Source: an uncultured Bacteroidales bacterium (GTDB lineage Bacteria; Bacteroidota; Bacteroidia; Bacteroidales; UBA4417). From it: a stretch of 64,000 nucleotides of DNA. The position numbers were made by a program, and so were the translations under genes. The DNA lies in assembly GCA_903946925.1 (NCBI GenBank), contig CAJAXK010000103.1, positions 1-64,000 on the forward strand. Reading direction: 5' to 3'. Each line of letters begins with the position of its first letter. The stretch's first letter is position 1. The notes under the pieces are model-generated. The model made no database searches and was not told where the DNA came from. It worked only from the letters and a program-made list of their open reading frames with translations. Shown here piece after piece: positions 31,046 through 41,700 of the stretch.

Positions 31046-33736
31046 CTAAGGCATTTTCTTACCGGCAAATCCAGTTGCATTTGCATTTATAAGTTGCAAA
31101 TCTGTTTCATTTACCATCCCATCCCCATTCACATCATTTGCAACATAACCGGTAACAAAGTTTGATGCATCGTTGTCAACAACAACCAAATCACCTGCAT
31201 CAACAATGCCATCCTGGTTTACATCGCCGGCATACATACCAAACACACCGCTTCCAAGGTCTTTCATGTTATTGCCAAATGCTTGTGAAACTGAGGTGCT
31301 GAAATTATAATCCATTGTGGTTCCTGCAAATGAAACCGGGACGGAACTCCAAAGTTCGACGCTGTTGCGATGTTTGATTACGATGTAGTAGGAACCAGAA
31401 GCAAGATATGAGATAGAGTCGATTGACAGAGTTCCACCTGTGCTTAAATCTATTGCATTAAAAGTAAAAGCGGTTGCGTAAGGCGCTGTTGAATTGTGCA
31501 ATTCAATGCTTACCTGATCAGCAATTTCAGGGGCAAATTGAGCAGCCGAACTCTTTTGAGCCTGGTTCATTGTATTGGATCCTGCGTAAAGACTTTCGAG
31601 GAAAACTGTGAGGTTGAGGGTTTTAACAGGTGGTGAAAGCAGGGTAAATGGTGCTGAAGCTACTGATAGATACGAGTCGGAGTAGTTTACAAAACCATCG
31701 CCTTTTGCAAGAACCTTGTACGTGTATGTTGAATCGGGGATAAGCCCTGTTATGGCAGCGGACGAAATGGTTTGACCACTTACGCTGCTTGTGTCAACTA
31801 AATTTGTACGCTTATAAACAAACACCTTATAGCCTGATGCATTGGTTACGGGTGTCCAGTTGGCAGTAAATCCAATATGAGTAATATCCGTAGCAGTACC
31901 TACTACCGGCGATGGCAGCGTGGCAGGATTTGTATGCCTGGTAATTACCTGTGCTATATTCATCCCGCCACCTCCGGTGTTTCTCACCCTGAACTTGGTT
32001 GGGACTGTTCTGGTGATAGGTATAACATATATGGAATCGAACCCCGAGTTCTTGCTTGCTGTGTTATATATGTAATTCCCAACTAAAACCCATGCACTTG
32101 TACCTGAATTATACTCTTCTACTGCAAAAGGTCTTTCGGCTGAACCTGTATATGCATGCAATTCAATTTGTTTCACTGAATCTACAACCGGAAACACAAC
32201 TGCGCCTGCATTGGAGAGATTGTCAAGAGCAATGTCGTTAACATGCGTTTCGCCTCTCCGGTCTCTCTTGGTAATAGCTCTGATAACAGATTTTTCCATA
32301 ACAAAACCGTTTATTGAACTTGATGGGAAAAAGCCGTTTGCAGGTGTGGAAGAAGCAGGTGTACCCCAGGACCCATCTCCAAAATCGGTGTGAATAGTAT
32401 TCACATTCATATAGCTTGTAATGAAAACCGGAGAAGCAGTTGAAGGTGACGAATCAAGATATGTTGCACCATCACCCTTTGCTATTATCACAAAAGTATA
32501 AGAAGTACCAAATGACAAGCCAGTAATCGCCAGACTTGCAGTTGCCTGACCGGGGGCATTTGTGGTGCTAACGAGAAAGGTCCCCAGGTATACCTTAATA
32601 TCATAACCACTAGCGTTAGCAACGGCTGTCCAGTTTGCAGTGAAACCGTTTGCTGTAATATTTGTTGCAACTCCAACTGTTGGTTGCGTAAGGCCCAATG
32701 TTATAAATGCAGCCGATGCTGCTGAAGGATCTGAACTGGAAAATGTTGTGCCATTGCCAATTGCTGTAACCGTATATGTATAAGTAGTTCCTGATGCAAG
32801 ACCAGATACGGTTACGTTCTCAGTAGCCTGTCCGCTGGCATTTGTTGTGTTTACAAGGGTAGCCCCGGAATAAACTTTAACCGTATACCCTGTAGCATCA
32901 GGTACCTGGGTCCAGTTAGCAGTAAAACCTGTAAGCGAAATTGAGGATGCTGTACCAACAATAGGTGAAGTTAGTTTAGGAATCGCAACAATCGCCACTG
33001 CATCAGTCCAAGAACTGGAAACTCTTGCACTACTTAGATTGAAATTTGCTTTATTATTACCGTTATATCTAAATCGAATTGTACTAAGTGTATTTTTGCC
33101 TGTTCCTGATACACTGTCAGCTGCGTTTGCAGCCGGTTGTGAAGAAGATCCTAATGTTGGAGTGATAAAAATCGATGAAGTTAATTTTGTAAAATCATAT
33201 TTTAGAACAATTATAAATACGGCATTCAAGTCAAAGTATTCTGTCACCCCCCATTTTATATCTGCACTGCCTGTATTGCCTCTGGTCGTACCGAACCTGA
33301 AACCAGTTGTAAGTCCCTTCCCAACCATTACTTTAGGCCCAGTGCTAGCTCCATCCCCGAGTCCAATTACTTCAGATTGACTTTGACCTTGAGCTACTCC
33401 GGCTTTGTATAAAAAGGATAAATATACTGATCCGGAATTAACGCTACCAAATGCTTTATAGCAAATATAATCGGCAGCCCCATTTGTATAATCACTATTT
33501 ATTTTTTTTCCCTGACCGGAAAGCAAATAAGTTCCATCGGTAGTTACATAAGTTAATGCAGGAGTAGCAATATTTCTTCCCGTGCCGACGACCGGGGGTG
33601 TTCCCGATGAAGTCCATGTTGGTTCTAGATCAAGTTTTGCAACACTATAATCAAATGTTTCATCCAGCAATACCTGTCCGAAAGTGCTCGTAATCAACGA
33701 GAACAGGGCAACTATTAAAGTAAAGTTTTTTTTCAT
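31046..33736 (-). CDS. Large secreted mosaic protein: jelly-roll-like domain, FnIII repeats, C-terminal dockerin-type-I-like calcium-loop pair
   Basis: VLLDETFDYSVAKLDLEPTWTSSGT; FnIII motifs; C-terminus AGDVNQDGIVDAGDLVVVDND...DVNGDGMVNETDLQLI. Confidence 0.75.
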   Translation of the reverse strand: MKKNFTLIVALFSLITSTFGQVLLDETFDYSVAKLDLEPTWTSSGTPPVVGTGRNIATPALTYVTTDGTYLLSGQGKKINSDYTNGAADYICYKAFGSVNSGSVYLSFLYKAGVAQGQSQSEVIGLGDGASTGPKVMVGKGLTTGFRFGTTRGNTGSADIKWGVTEYFDLNAVFIIVLKYDFTKLTSSIFITPTLGSSSQPAANAADSVSGTGKNTLSTIRFRYNGNNKANFNLSSARVSSSWTDAVAIVAIPKLTSPIVGTASSISLTGFTANWTQVPDATGYTVKVYSGATLVNTTNASGQATENVTVSGLASGTTYTYTVTAIGNGTTFSSSDPSAASAAFITLGLTQPTVGVATNITANGFTANWTAVANASGYDIKVYLGTFLVSTTNAPGQATASLAITGLSFGTSYTFVIIAKGDGATYLDSSPSTASPVFITSYMNVNTIHTDFGDGSWGTPASSTPANGFFPSSSINGFVMEKSVIRAITKRDRRGETHVNDIALDNLSNAGAVVFPVVDSVKQIELHAYTGSAERPFAVEEYNSGTSAWVLVGNYIYNTASKNSGFDSIYVIPITRTVPTKFRVRNTGGGGMNIAQVITRHTNPATLPSPVVGTATDITHIGFTANWTPVTNASGYKVFVYKRTNLVDTSSVSGQTISSAAITGLIPDSTYTYKVLAKGDGFVNYSDSYLSVASAPFTLLSPPVKTLNLTVFLESLYAGSNTMNQAQKSSAAQFAPEIADQVSIELHNSTAPYATAFTFNAIDLSTGGTLSIDSISYLASGSYYIVIKHRNSVELWSSVPVSFAGTTMDYNFSTSVSQAFGNNMKDLGSGVFGMYAGDVNQDGIVDAGDLVVVDNDASNFVTGYVANDVNGDGMVNETDLQLINANATGFAGKKMP

Positions 33737-33795
33737 AACTTTTGGTTTAAATCGGTTTTATGGTTAGGTGTTTTGGTTTCTAAGTTTGGTTAGCG

Positions 33796-33901
33796 GAATG
33801 ATAAAATTATACAGAACATACTTGCTTTTATTGAAGTTATCAGCCTTGTTTTAAAAAAAATAGGTCAAAATAAAACTTATCAATCAAATTGATTGATAAT
33901 T
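33796..33901 (-). promoter_or_regulatory. Shared cis-regulatory module copy B
   Basis: GAATGATAAAATTATAC ... TTATCAGCCTTGTTTTAAAAAAAATAGGTCAAAATAAAAC-TTATCAATCAAATTGATTGATAA (perfect 11-bp inverted repeat, 33877-33899). Confidence 0.78.
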
Positions 33902-34425
33902 GAAAAGGTATTTATACCTAAAAAAGGGAATAGCTGGAATAGATAAATTTTTGTTGAAGATATTTCTAAATTAAACACGATAAAACCAAATTTGCAAAAA
34001 TGATCATCACAAAAGAGGTCGAATATAATGGTTTTTAAAGATAGCTTTTACATAAGACAACTCAATGGTTCAGGGTGATATGTGTTACCTCCCTTCAAAA
34101 TCGTGTTAAGTCAATCCTTGCAAAGGTTATTACAGTAACTCACCTACAATTGGGCATAACTTGATTATATTTTCGTTTTTGGACTTACTAGCAGGTTATT
34201 TTGAAAAACATATATGCTAAACAAACACTTTTTCACAGATTGTCAATGAATGCCTTTGTGTTACATTAGAATCTCTAAAATCGTTAGATGTTGTATCAGG
34301 CTTTTGCAAGATTCAAGAAAAAAAAATCTGCCCTGTAAATAAGCAGTTTGCTTTAGTTTGTTTTCTTAAGTGTTTTTGTGGAAAAGGCTGCATGATAGGT
34401 TCGGAAGGAGGAGTTGAAATTACAT

Positions 34426-34464
34426 AAAAAAACACAGTTACCCAAAATAAGCGGGATAACTGTG
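34426..34464 (-). terminator. Predicted intrinsic terminator (minus strand)
   Basis: CACAGTTA (34433-34440) / TAACTGTG (34457-34464) preceded on plus by A-run; downstream of 34503 stop. Confidence 0.7.
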
Positions 34465-34502
34465 CTAATCATTCAACATGAGCCTTGAAGGGCAATCGTT
34501 AT

Positions 34503-34742
34503 TTATTCTCCGAAAGTATTTACACGCTCCCCGTGTACTTTTCTTACTCCATAAGCTATTGCTAAAGTTAACAATATTAATGTACCGTTACCGATTGGTG
34601 CGCTCGGGCCAACAGGATTGTTTGTTGGTCCACCAGGTGCATTTGGTGAAAAACCACCATTCGGATGAGGCTGTGCAAACATAAGCAGAGGTGCTGTTAT
34701 CAAAAAGGCTGCAATAACAGTTACCAGTATCTTTCTTTTCAT
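34503..34742 (-). CDS. Small exported protein with C-terminal hydrophobic segment and basic tail (possible sorting-signal-type tail)
   Basis: MKRKILVTVIAAFLITAPLLMFAQPHPNGGFSPNAPGGPTNNPVGPSAPIGNGTLILLTLAIAYGVRKVH...; near-domain-free linker between signal peptide and TM. Confidence 0.65.
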   Translation of the reverse strand: MKRKILVTVIAAFLITAPLLMFAQPHPNGGFSPNAPGGPTNNPVGPSAPIGNGTLILLTLAIAYGVRKVHGERVNTFGE

Positions 34743-34839
34743 ATCTTTTTGTTTTATTTTTGTTTCTAATCTTTACTTAAGGATTTTGGGGTCAGGGTTT
34801 TGGGGTTGTTGTGTTGCCCCTCACCCCTCGCCTTGTCTA

Positions 34840-37800
34840 TTAGTTAACAAACACTTTTTTAACCAACGTATTATCCTTGCTAATCACTTTTACTATATAA
34901 TTACCTGTTCGATTGAGGCCAATCTCATTCATGCCTTTTGCTGATGTTTGGGTCGAAATCAACTCACCTAGTACATTATAGACGAAAATATCGCCTTCAA
35001 CCCGGTCTTTGAAATTAACATAAACTGTTTTTCCGTAACTATATATAAGTGCAGTCGAACTTTCTATATCGTTTGTTGACAACGGGCCAAAATGTAGTAC
35101 AAAACGCTGCGCTGTTTCGCCTGGAATAAAGTTAAACGAATAGGAACTTTTCAACAAATCCGTAAGGATCCCAGTTTTAGTATCTTCCAGGGTTACCTTC
35201 GAAAACTCACCTGTTTTGGCAGCTTTGATACTAAAAAAACCTGCTTCAACTGCTGTAAATCCAACAGGAACATCGGATGTTGCGGGCAAACCATTAATTG
35301 CCAGTTTTTCACCCATTGGGGTTATTGAATAAATCTGCGGCAATTTAGAGTTTTTGGTGCTTATAATCTTATATGCATCAAATTGCCCATCATGCTCTAT
35401 ACCTGCTTGTTCATTGAAATAAACCAATGCCTGATCGGAGTAGTTTGATCCGGTTGCTTCGAGAATCAATAATTTCGGGTTCCCTGATTTGTAGAAATTG
35501 TTTGCTCCTGAATGTGAGCGTTGTGCATTACCCAGTTCAAATATCCCAGGTGCTGTTGCTTTTACAAAAAATCCTTGCATCGGAGGAACAAATTGCGAAT
35601 TGCTCTGACCTGGTATCCCTTTTATATAAGGAAGATAATTACTGGAAGCAGCATCAAGTACATAAACCACATTATCCATTCCTGCAGGGATAATAACATT
35701 TTCCCAATCCAGTGAAGACACAAATGGATTTCCCATCAAATTGTAACCGTCGCTACCAAAAGTGAATGACCTGGTTTTAGTTCCCAGGTTCAAGTCGCCG
35801 GTGAATGAAACAGTATTTGTAGTACTTAAGGTTGAATAAAGAGCATAGCCTTCCATTACGTTCAAAAGAGTAGCGTCACTTGTAATATCGGAAAACAAGG
35901 AAGAGGTTTCAGAGTAATTCTGCATGTACATACCCGAAAATACACCTGCTGTTGCAACCACAACAGGGGATGATACAAGATGCCAGTCATCGGTGCTTGG
36001 TGGAGGATCGCCAGTAAAATACCTTTGCACTGTTGCAGTACCGGATACGGTTAAAAATCCGTTATCCAGCAAAGTAGCAGTACCGGCAGCAGTTGACCCA
36101 AAAAGTATGTTATGACAGGTTCCGGCTGCCGAAAGTGTTGGATACCTTACTAATCCTGCTGGTATGGTTACATCAGTAAATGCGCCCGGTGTGGATGGGT
36201 TCCAGTTTCCAGGTATGGACCATTCGTTGCTTTCAGCACCTGTCCAGGTAGCAGAAGCAGGAGGTGAAAGTATTGTAACAGGTGTTGATGCTGAAGAGAG
36301 GTAGGAGTCGGCATAATTTACATAACCATCACCAGTAGTCCGCACTTTGAACGTATACGTCGAATCGGATATAAGCCCTGTTATGACTTTGGATGCTGTA
36401 GATTGGCCACTCACACTGGTTTGGCTGACGAAATTGTCGCGTTTGTAAACAAATACCTCATACCCTGTTGCGTTAAGTACTGGAGTCCAGTTTGCTGTAA
36501 ATCCGAAGCTTGTAATATCCGATGCCGCTCCTATTACAGGAACCGGAAGTGTAACCGGATTTGTAAGCCTTGTTATTACCTGGGCTATATTCATCCCACC
36601 ACCACCGGTGTTTCTTACCCTGAACTTGGTAGGGACAGACCTGCTGATAGGAATAACATATATTGAGTCATAACCCGAAGCCTTGCTTGCCGTGTTATAT
36701 GTGTATGTACCAATAGGAATCCATGTACTTGTACCTGCATTATACTCATCCAATGCAAAAGTTCTTTCGGCTGTGCCTGTATATGCATGCAATTCAATCT
36801 GTTCCACTGAATTTACTTCCGGAAAAACAACAACTCCTGCATTGGTGAGATTGTCGAGAGCAATATCGTTTATGTGTGTAAACCCTCTCCGGTCTTTTTT
36901 AGTAATGGCTCTGATAACTGCTTTTTCCATGACAAACCCGTTTATCGAACTTGATGGGAATAAGCCGTTTCCAGGAGTGGCACCTGCTGGAGTTCCCCAT
37001 GTTCCATCGCCAAAGTCGGTATGGATTGTATTTACAATACTATATGTCGTGATAAAAGTCGGCGATGCAGCTGAAGGTGACGAATCAAGGTATGTTACAC
37101 CATCTCCTTTTGCAATTACAACAAAAGTATAGGATGTGCCAAATGAGAGACCAGTAATTGCCAGGTTCGTGGTAGCCTGACCGGGAGCATTTGATGTGCT
37201 TACTAGCAATGTACCCAAATATACCTTAACATCATACCCAGTTGCATTGGCAACCCCAGTCCAGTTTGCTGTAAAACCGCTTGTTGTAATATCTGTTGCT
37301 ACTCCTACTGTTGGTTGTAAAAGCCCCAAGGTTGTAAATGCAGCCGATGCCGTAGAAGGATCTGAACTGGAATAACTAGTGCCATTGCCAATTGCTGTAA
37401 CCGTGTAAGTATAAGTAGTACCAGATGCAAGACCGGATATGGCCACACTTTCAGTTGCCTGCCCACTGGCATTGGTCGTACTTACAACTGTTGCTCCCGA
37501 ATAAACTTTAACGCTGTAACCGGTTGCATTAGCCACCTGGGTCCAGTTTGCAGTAAAGCCCGTAACCGCAATTGAAGATGCTGTCCCTACAACAGGCGAA
37601 GTGAGTTTAGGGATCTGTGTAAAAACTGCTTCAGCCCATGTTCTTGATACCCTGACCCCACCAATATTATATTTCATACTTGAGGTGCCTTGAGCCCTGA
37701 CCCACAAATTATTAAGGGAAGTTCTGGCTGTACCGGAATTGTCCGAAATATCGGCTACAGGTTCAGTACCGGAAATGATTGGATTTATAAAAATGGAAGA

Positions 37801-38376
37801 AAATTGAGTAGAAAAATCATATTTCAAAACTATAAGAATGACCTCATTAACATTAGCAAATTCGGTAGAAGCCCATTTAACATCACCACCTGACTGGCTT
37901 GATCGGGTAGTACCAAATCTAAATGAAGTAGTTGTTACAACCCCTTTACCAACATAAACCTTTGGGCCTGCACTAGTTCCGGTTGACATTCCAAAAACCT
38001 CTGAATTAGTTTGATTTTGGATTACACCGGCTTTATACATGAAAGTTAAATAAATCGGACCTGTTGAGATAGGAGTTGCAGTAAAAGGCTTTAAAGAGTA
38101 GTAGCTAGTGGCATTAGTAATATCGGAATTCATTATTTTTCCTGTACCAGATAGATAATATATTCCTCCCGAATTTGAGTACGACAAGGCTGGTGAAACA
38201 GTTGGATCTAGTATATTCCTTCCTGTTCCAGCAAGTAAAGTTCCTGAAGTTGTCCAACCAGGTGCAGAAGCCAGATTTGGAACTGTATAATCAAAGGTTT
38301 CATCCAGCAGTACTTGTCCGAAAGTACTCGTAATCAACGAGAACAGGGCAATCATTAAAGTAAAGTTTTTTTTCAT
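34840..38376 (-). CDS. Large secreted mosaic protein: jelly-roll-like domain, FnIII repeats, C-terminal T9SS-like domain
   Basis: VLLDETFDYTVPNLASAPGWTTSGT; FnIII GFTANWT repeats; C-terminal GDIFVYNVLGELISTQTS...NYIVKVISK. Confidence 0.75.
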   Translation of the reverse strand: MKKNFTLMIALFSLITSTFGQVLLDETFDYTVPNLASAPGWTTSGTLLAGTGRNILDPTVSPALSYSNSGGIYYLSGTGKIMNSDITNATSYYSLKPFTATPISTGPIYLTFMYKAGVIQNQTNSEVFGMSTGTSAGPKVYVGKGVVTTTSFRFGTTRSSQSGGDVKWASTEFANVNEVILIVLKYDFSTQFSSIFINPIISGTEPVADISDNSGTARTSLNNLWVRAQGTSSMKYNIGGVRVSRTWAEAVFTQIPKLTSPVVGTASSIAVTGFTANWTQVANATGYSVKVYSGATVVSTTNASGQATESVAISGLASGTTYTYTVTAIGNGTSYSSSDPSTASAAFTTLGLLQPTVGVATDITTSGFTANWTGVANATGYDVKVYLGTLLVSTSNAPGQATTNLAITGLSFGTSYTFVVIAKGDGVTYLDSSPSAASPTFITTYSIVNTIHTDFGDGTWGTPAGATPGNGLFPSSSINGFVMEKAVIRAITKKDRRGFTHINDIALDNLTNAGVVVFPEVNSVEQIELHAYTGTAERTFALDEYNAGTSTWIPIGTYTYNTASKASGYDSIYVIPISRSVPTKFRVRNTGGGGMNIAQVITRLTNPVTLPVPVIGAASDITSFGFTANWTPVLNATGYEVFVYKRDNFVSQTSVSGQSTASKVITGLISDSTYTFKVRTTGDGYVNYADSYLSSASTPVTILSPPASATWTGAESNEWSIPGNWNPSTPGAFTDVTIPAGLVRYPTLSAAGTCHNILFGSTAAGTATLLDNGFLTVSGTATVQRYFTGDPPPSTDDWHLVSSPVVVATAGVFSGMYMQNYSETSSLFSDITSDATLLNVMEGYALYSTLSTTNTVSFTGDLNLGTKTRSFTFGSDGYNLMGNPFVSSLDWENVIIPAGMDNVVYVLDAASSNYLPYIKGIPGQSNSQFVPPMQGFFVKATAPGIFELGNAQRSHSGANNFYKSGNPKLLILEATGSNYSDQALVYFNEQAGIEHDGQFDAYKIISTKNSKLPQIYSITPMGEKLAINGLPATSDVPVGFTAVEAGFFSIKAAKTGEFSKVTLEDTKTGILTDLLKSSYSFNFIPGETAQRFVLHFGPLSTNDIESSTALIYSYGKTVYVNFKDRVEGDIFVYNVLGELISTQTSAKGMNEIGLNRTGNYIVKVISKDNTLVKKVFVN

Positions 38377-38434
38377 ACTTTTTGGTTTAATCGGTTTTAT
38401 GGTTGGTTGATTTGGTTTCTAAGATTACGTAGCA

Positions 38435-38540
38435 GAATAATAAAATTATACAGAATAAACCAGCTATTATAGAAGTTATCAGCCTCGTTTTTAAATAAAT
38501 AGGTCAAAATAAAACTTATCAATCAAATTGAATGATAATT
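38435..38540 (-). promoter_or_regulatory. Shared cis-regulatory module copy C
   Basis: GAATAATAAAATTATAC ... TTATCAGCCTCGTTTTTAAATAAATAGGTCAAAATAAAAC-TTATCAATCAAATTGAATGATAA (38516-38538). Confidence 0.75.
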
Positions 38541-38707
38541 GAAAAGGCATTTCCACCTAAAAAAGAGGAATAGCTGAAATAAATTGCTTATTTTTGAAAA
38601 TATTTCCGACTGATACCCGGTTCCTCAAATTTCAAGGAACAACTTTTGGACAAAAAGATCAGCTTTGCCCCTTCTTAAGGGCATTTTAGAACCCAAAACA
38701 CAAACAC

Positions 38708-41700
38708 ATGCGAATACATATACTCCTGCTGGCCTTTATTTTTTCGTTTTGCGGCTTTTCGTTTGCAACCATTCCCGATAATATTAATTTTTCGTTTCGT
38801 AGGATTTCCCCTGTGGGCGGATTTACGTATGGGTCGATAAATTCCATCTGCGAGGATGCGAATGGCTTTATTTGGTTTGGCACAATTCATGGCTTATACC
38901 GTTACAATTCGGTTGATGTACAGAAATTCCTGCATAGCCCACAAGATTCTACCTCTATTCCCGACAATTCGATTCGCACCATTTTTCTTGATTCGTCGGG
39001 AACGCTTTGGATTGGTACTGCCCAAGGGGTTTGTATTTACGATAATGATAAAGACCAGTTTATTACACTCAAATTTAGGGATAAATCGGGGGAAAGCCTG
39101 GGGAATAATATCCGTGATATTTTTGAAGGCAAGGATAAAAACATCTACCTCCTTAGCAACACCATGTTGGGGAAATACAATAAGGAAACCAAAAAGTTTG
39201 AAAAAATAGTGGTTGCAAAATCCACAACTGAGAATTTTGCCTGTGCTAATTACGATTCGAAAGGGCGGTTTTGGATTGGTGGGGCTAACGGGACCGTTTG
39301 GATGCTTGAAGCAACAGACCAAAAATTACGTGTGTTTTGCCATCATCAGTCGGAATTGATACGGAAGTTATTTTCCGATGAAACAGGGCTTTGGATTGGA
39401 TATGATTTGTCGGGGCTTGATTTTGTTGGATTTCAGGGAAATTTGATACGGCATTATGGTAGCAATCCCAACGATACATATAAAATCAATCACAACCGTG
39501 TCCGCGATATCAATAAAGATGAGGCCGGGCGGATATGGATTTCGACATACAAAGGCATTTCGATTATCAATAATGGCAAAAGTTATAATATCCTTCCGAA
39601 AGAAATTTCCGGTTTGCCCTATAACAGTATCTATAAAATATTCCGCGATTCAAAAAACGGCATCTGGATTGGAACCTGGTCGGGTGGACTTGCTTACAGA
39701 TCCGATTTCGATAACCGGTTTTTTCATTTTCGAAAAGATCAGACCGATTCGGAAATGGAGGACGAATTTGTGAGTTCGTTTGCCGAAAAATCGGACAAAA
39801 CTGTTCTGATAGGAACCGAATTTGGTAACCTTAATCTTCTCGACCGGGAATCAAATAAAATGATCAACGTCCCTTTTAAAACAGAAAACGGGAAAAAATT
39901 TGAAAATATCAAGTCGTTGTACTTCGACAAGGAAACAGAAACCCTTTGGGTGGGCACATTTTTGGAAGGTTTGTGGTATCAGACTAAAAATGACAATACT
40001 TTACATGAACTGAAAAAATTTAATCAAGATAGAATAAGCATATATGCGCTTGCCAAATCAGGCATCAACTTGTGGATTGGCACTTTTGGCAAAGGACTAT
40101 ACCATTACAACACCCAAACAGGCATAATGAAACAGTATGTTCAAGTAGCACGTAATGCAAAGTCGTTAAGCAATAACCAAATACGCTCAATTATTAGCGA
40201 CAATGAAAACGGAATCTGGATTGGGACTAAAAATGGATTAAATTATTTCGACCCAAAAACCGCAGAATTTCAACGATTTATGAACTTGCCTAATGCCACC
40301 AATTGTATCAGCAACGACGAAATACTATCCTTGTATCAGGATCGCAAAGGTAAAATCTGGATTGGAACCAGTGGGGGCGGCTTGAACAAATACGATAAAA
40401 AAACAGGGAAATTCGAGTCGTTTGGGGTAAAGGATGGCTTATCGGGTAACGATGTGTACGGAATACAGGAAGACCAAAATGGAATACTCTGGATAAGTAC
40501 CGAAAATGGCATCTCAAGCATTGATCCGATAAAGAAAACGATACGGAATTTTTACAGGGAAGATGAACTTAAAGGCAACCAATTCAATCCGGGAGCGGTA
40601 TTTCAAACCAGCTCAGGCGAAATACTTTTTGGCAACACTAAAGGGTTCACGCTTTTTACTCCGGGGCAGATGAAAACCAACCCTATTCCACCAAAGGTTA
40701 TCCTAACCTCCCTATCAATCAACAATTTGGCTGTAACCAACCATACTGAAGGATCACCATTGACAAAATCACTTCAAAATGAAGACATCCTGAAACTTAC
40801 ATTCGATCAAAATTCGCTCACTTTTAATTTTGTGGCCAATAATTTTTTACTACCTGCCAAAAACCAGTTTAAATATAGGTTGATGAATTACGATAATAAA
40901 TGGGTGGAAGCAGGAACACAAAACTATGCGGCCTTCACTAAAATCCCTCCAGGGGATTATGTGTTCGAGGTAATTGCTTGTAACAACGACAATTTGTGGA
41001 GCAACACACCTACTCGTTTGAAGATCAGTATTTCGCCGCCTTTTTGGTTGGCGTGGTATGCCAAACTGATTTATATATTGGCCGTTTCCTTAGCTTTCTA
41101 TTATGTCCGCAAGGAAGTGGTTGCCCGTCAGAAGTTTAAAAAGGAACTCTTGCTCGAACGCCTGCGGCACGAATCGGAAGCCCAGTTGCAGGAAATGAAG
41201 CTAAGGTTTTTTACAAATATTTCGCATGAATTCAGGACGCCACTTACACTTATTTCGTCGCCAATAAACCTGTTGATCGAAAAATTCAAGCTGGAACCTT
41301 CAGTAAAGGAACATCTACTCACCATGCGGCGCAATTCGGACCGCCTGTTACGATTGGTGAACCAACTGATTGATATTCGCAAAATCGAATTGGGGAAAGC
41401 CGTTTTTCAGCCACAACACACAGATCTTATACACTTATGCCGAAACGTGATCAGTTGTTTCGAAATGGAGGCTGTTGACAAACAAATACGTTTGCTTTTT
41501 AATCCCGAAATTGAATTGTTGATCTTGCCTCTTGATGCAGAAAAGGCGGAAAAAATATTCTTCAATATCCTTTCGAATGCAATGAAATTTACTCCCGAAA
41601 AGGGGACAATCGGCATCACCGTTTATTCGACCCATTCAGATGAAAATGCTGACGAAAACCTTGTTGTAGGTGAACAAATTCAAGGTAATATGATTTGTGT

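Noticed and set aside
36683-37132. 149-aa plus-strand ORF
   Set aside because: Antisense shadow of the 34840-38376 FnIII gene; no domain logic, frame kept open by repetitive Thr/Ser/Val codons opposite.
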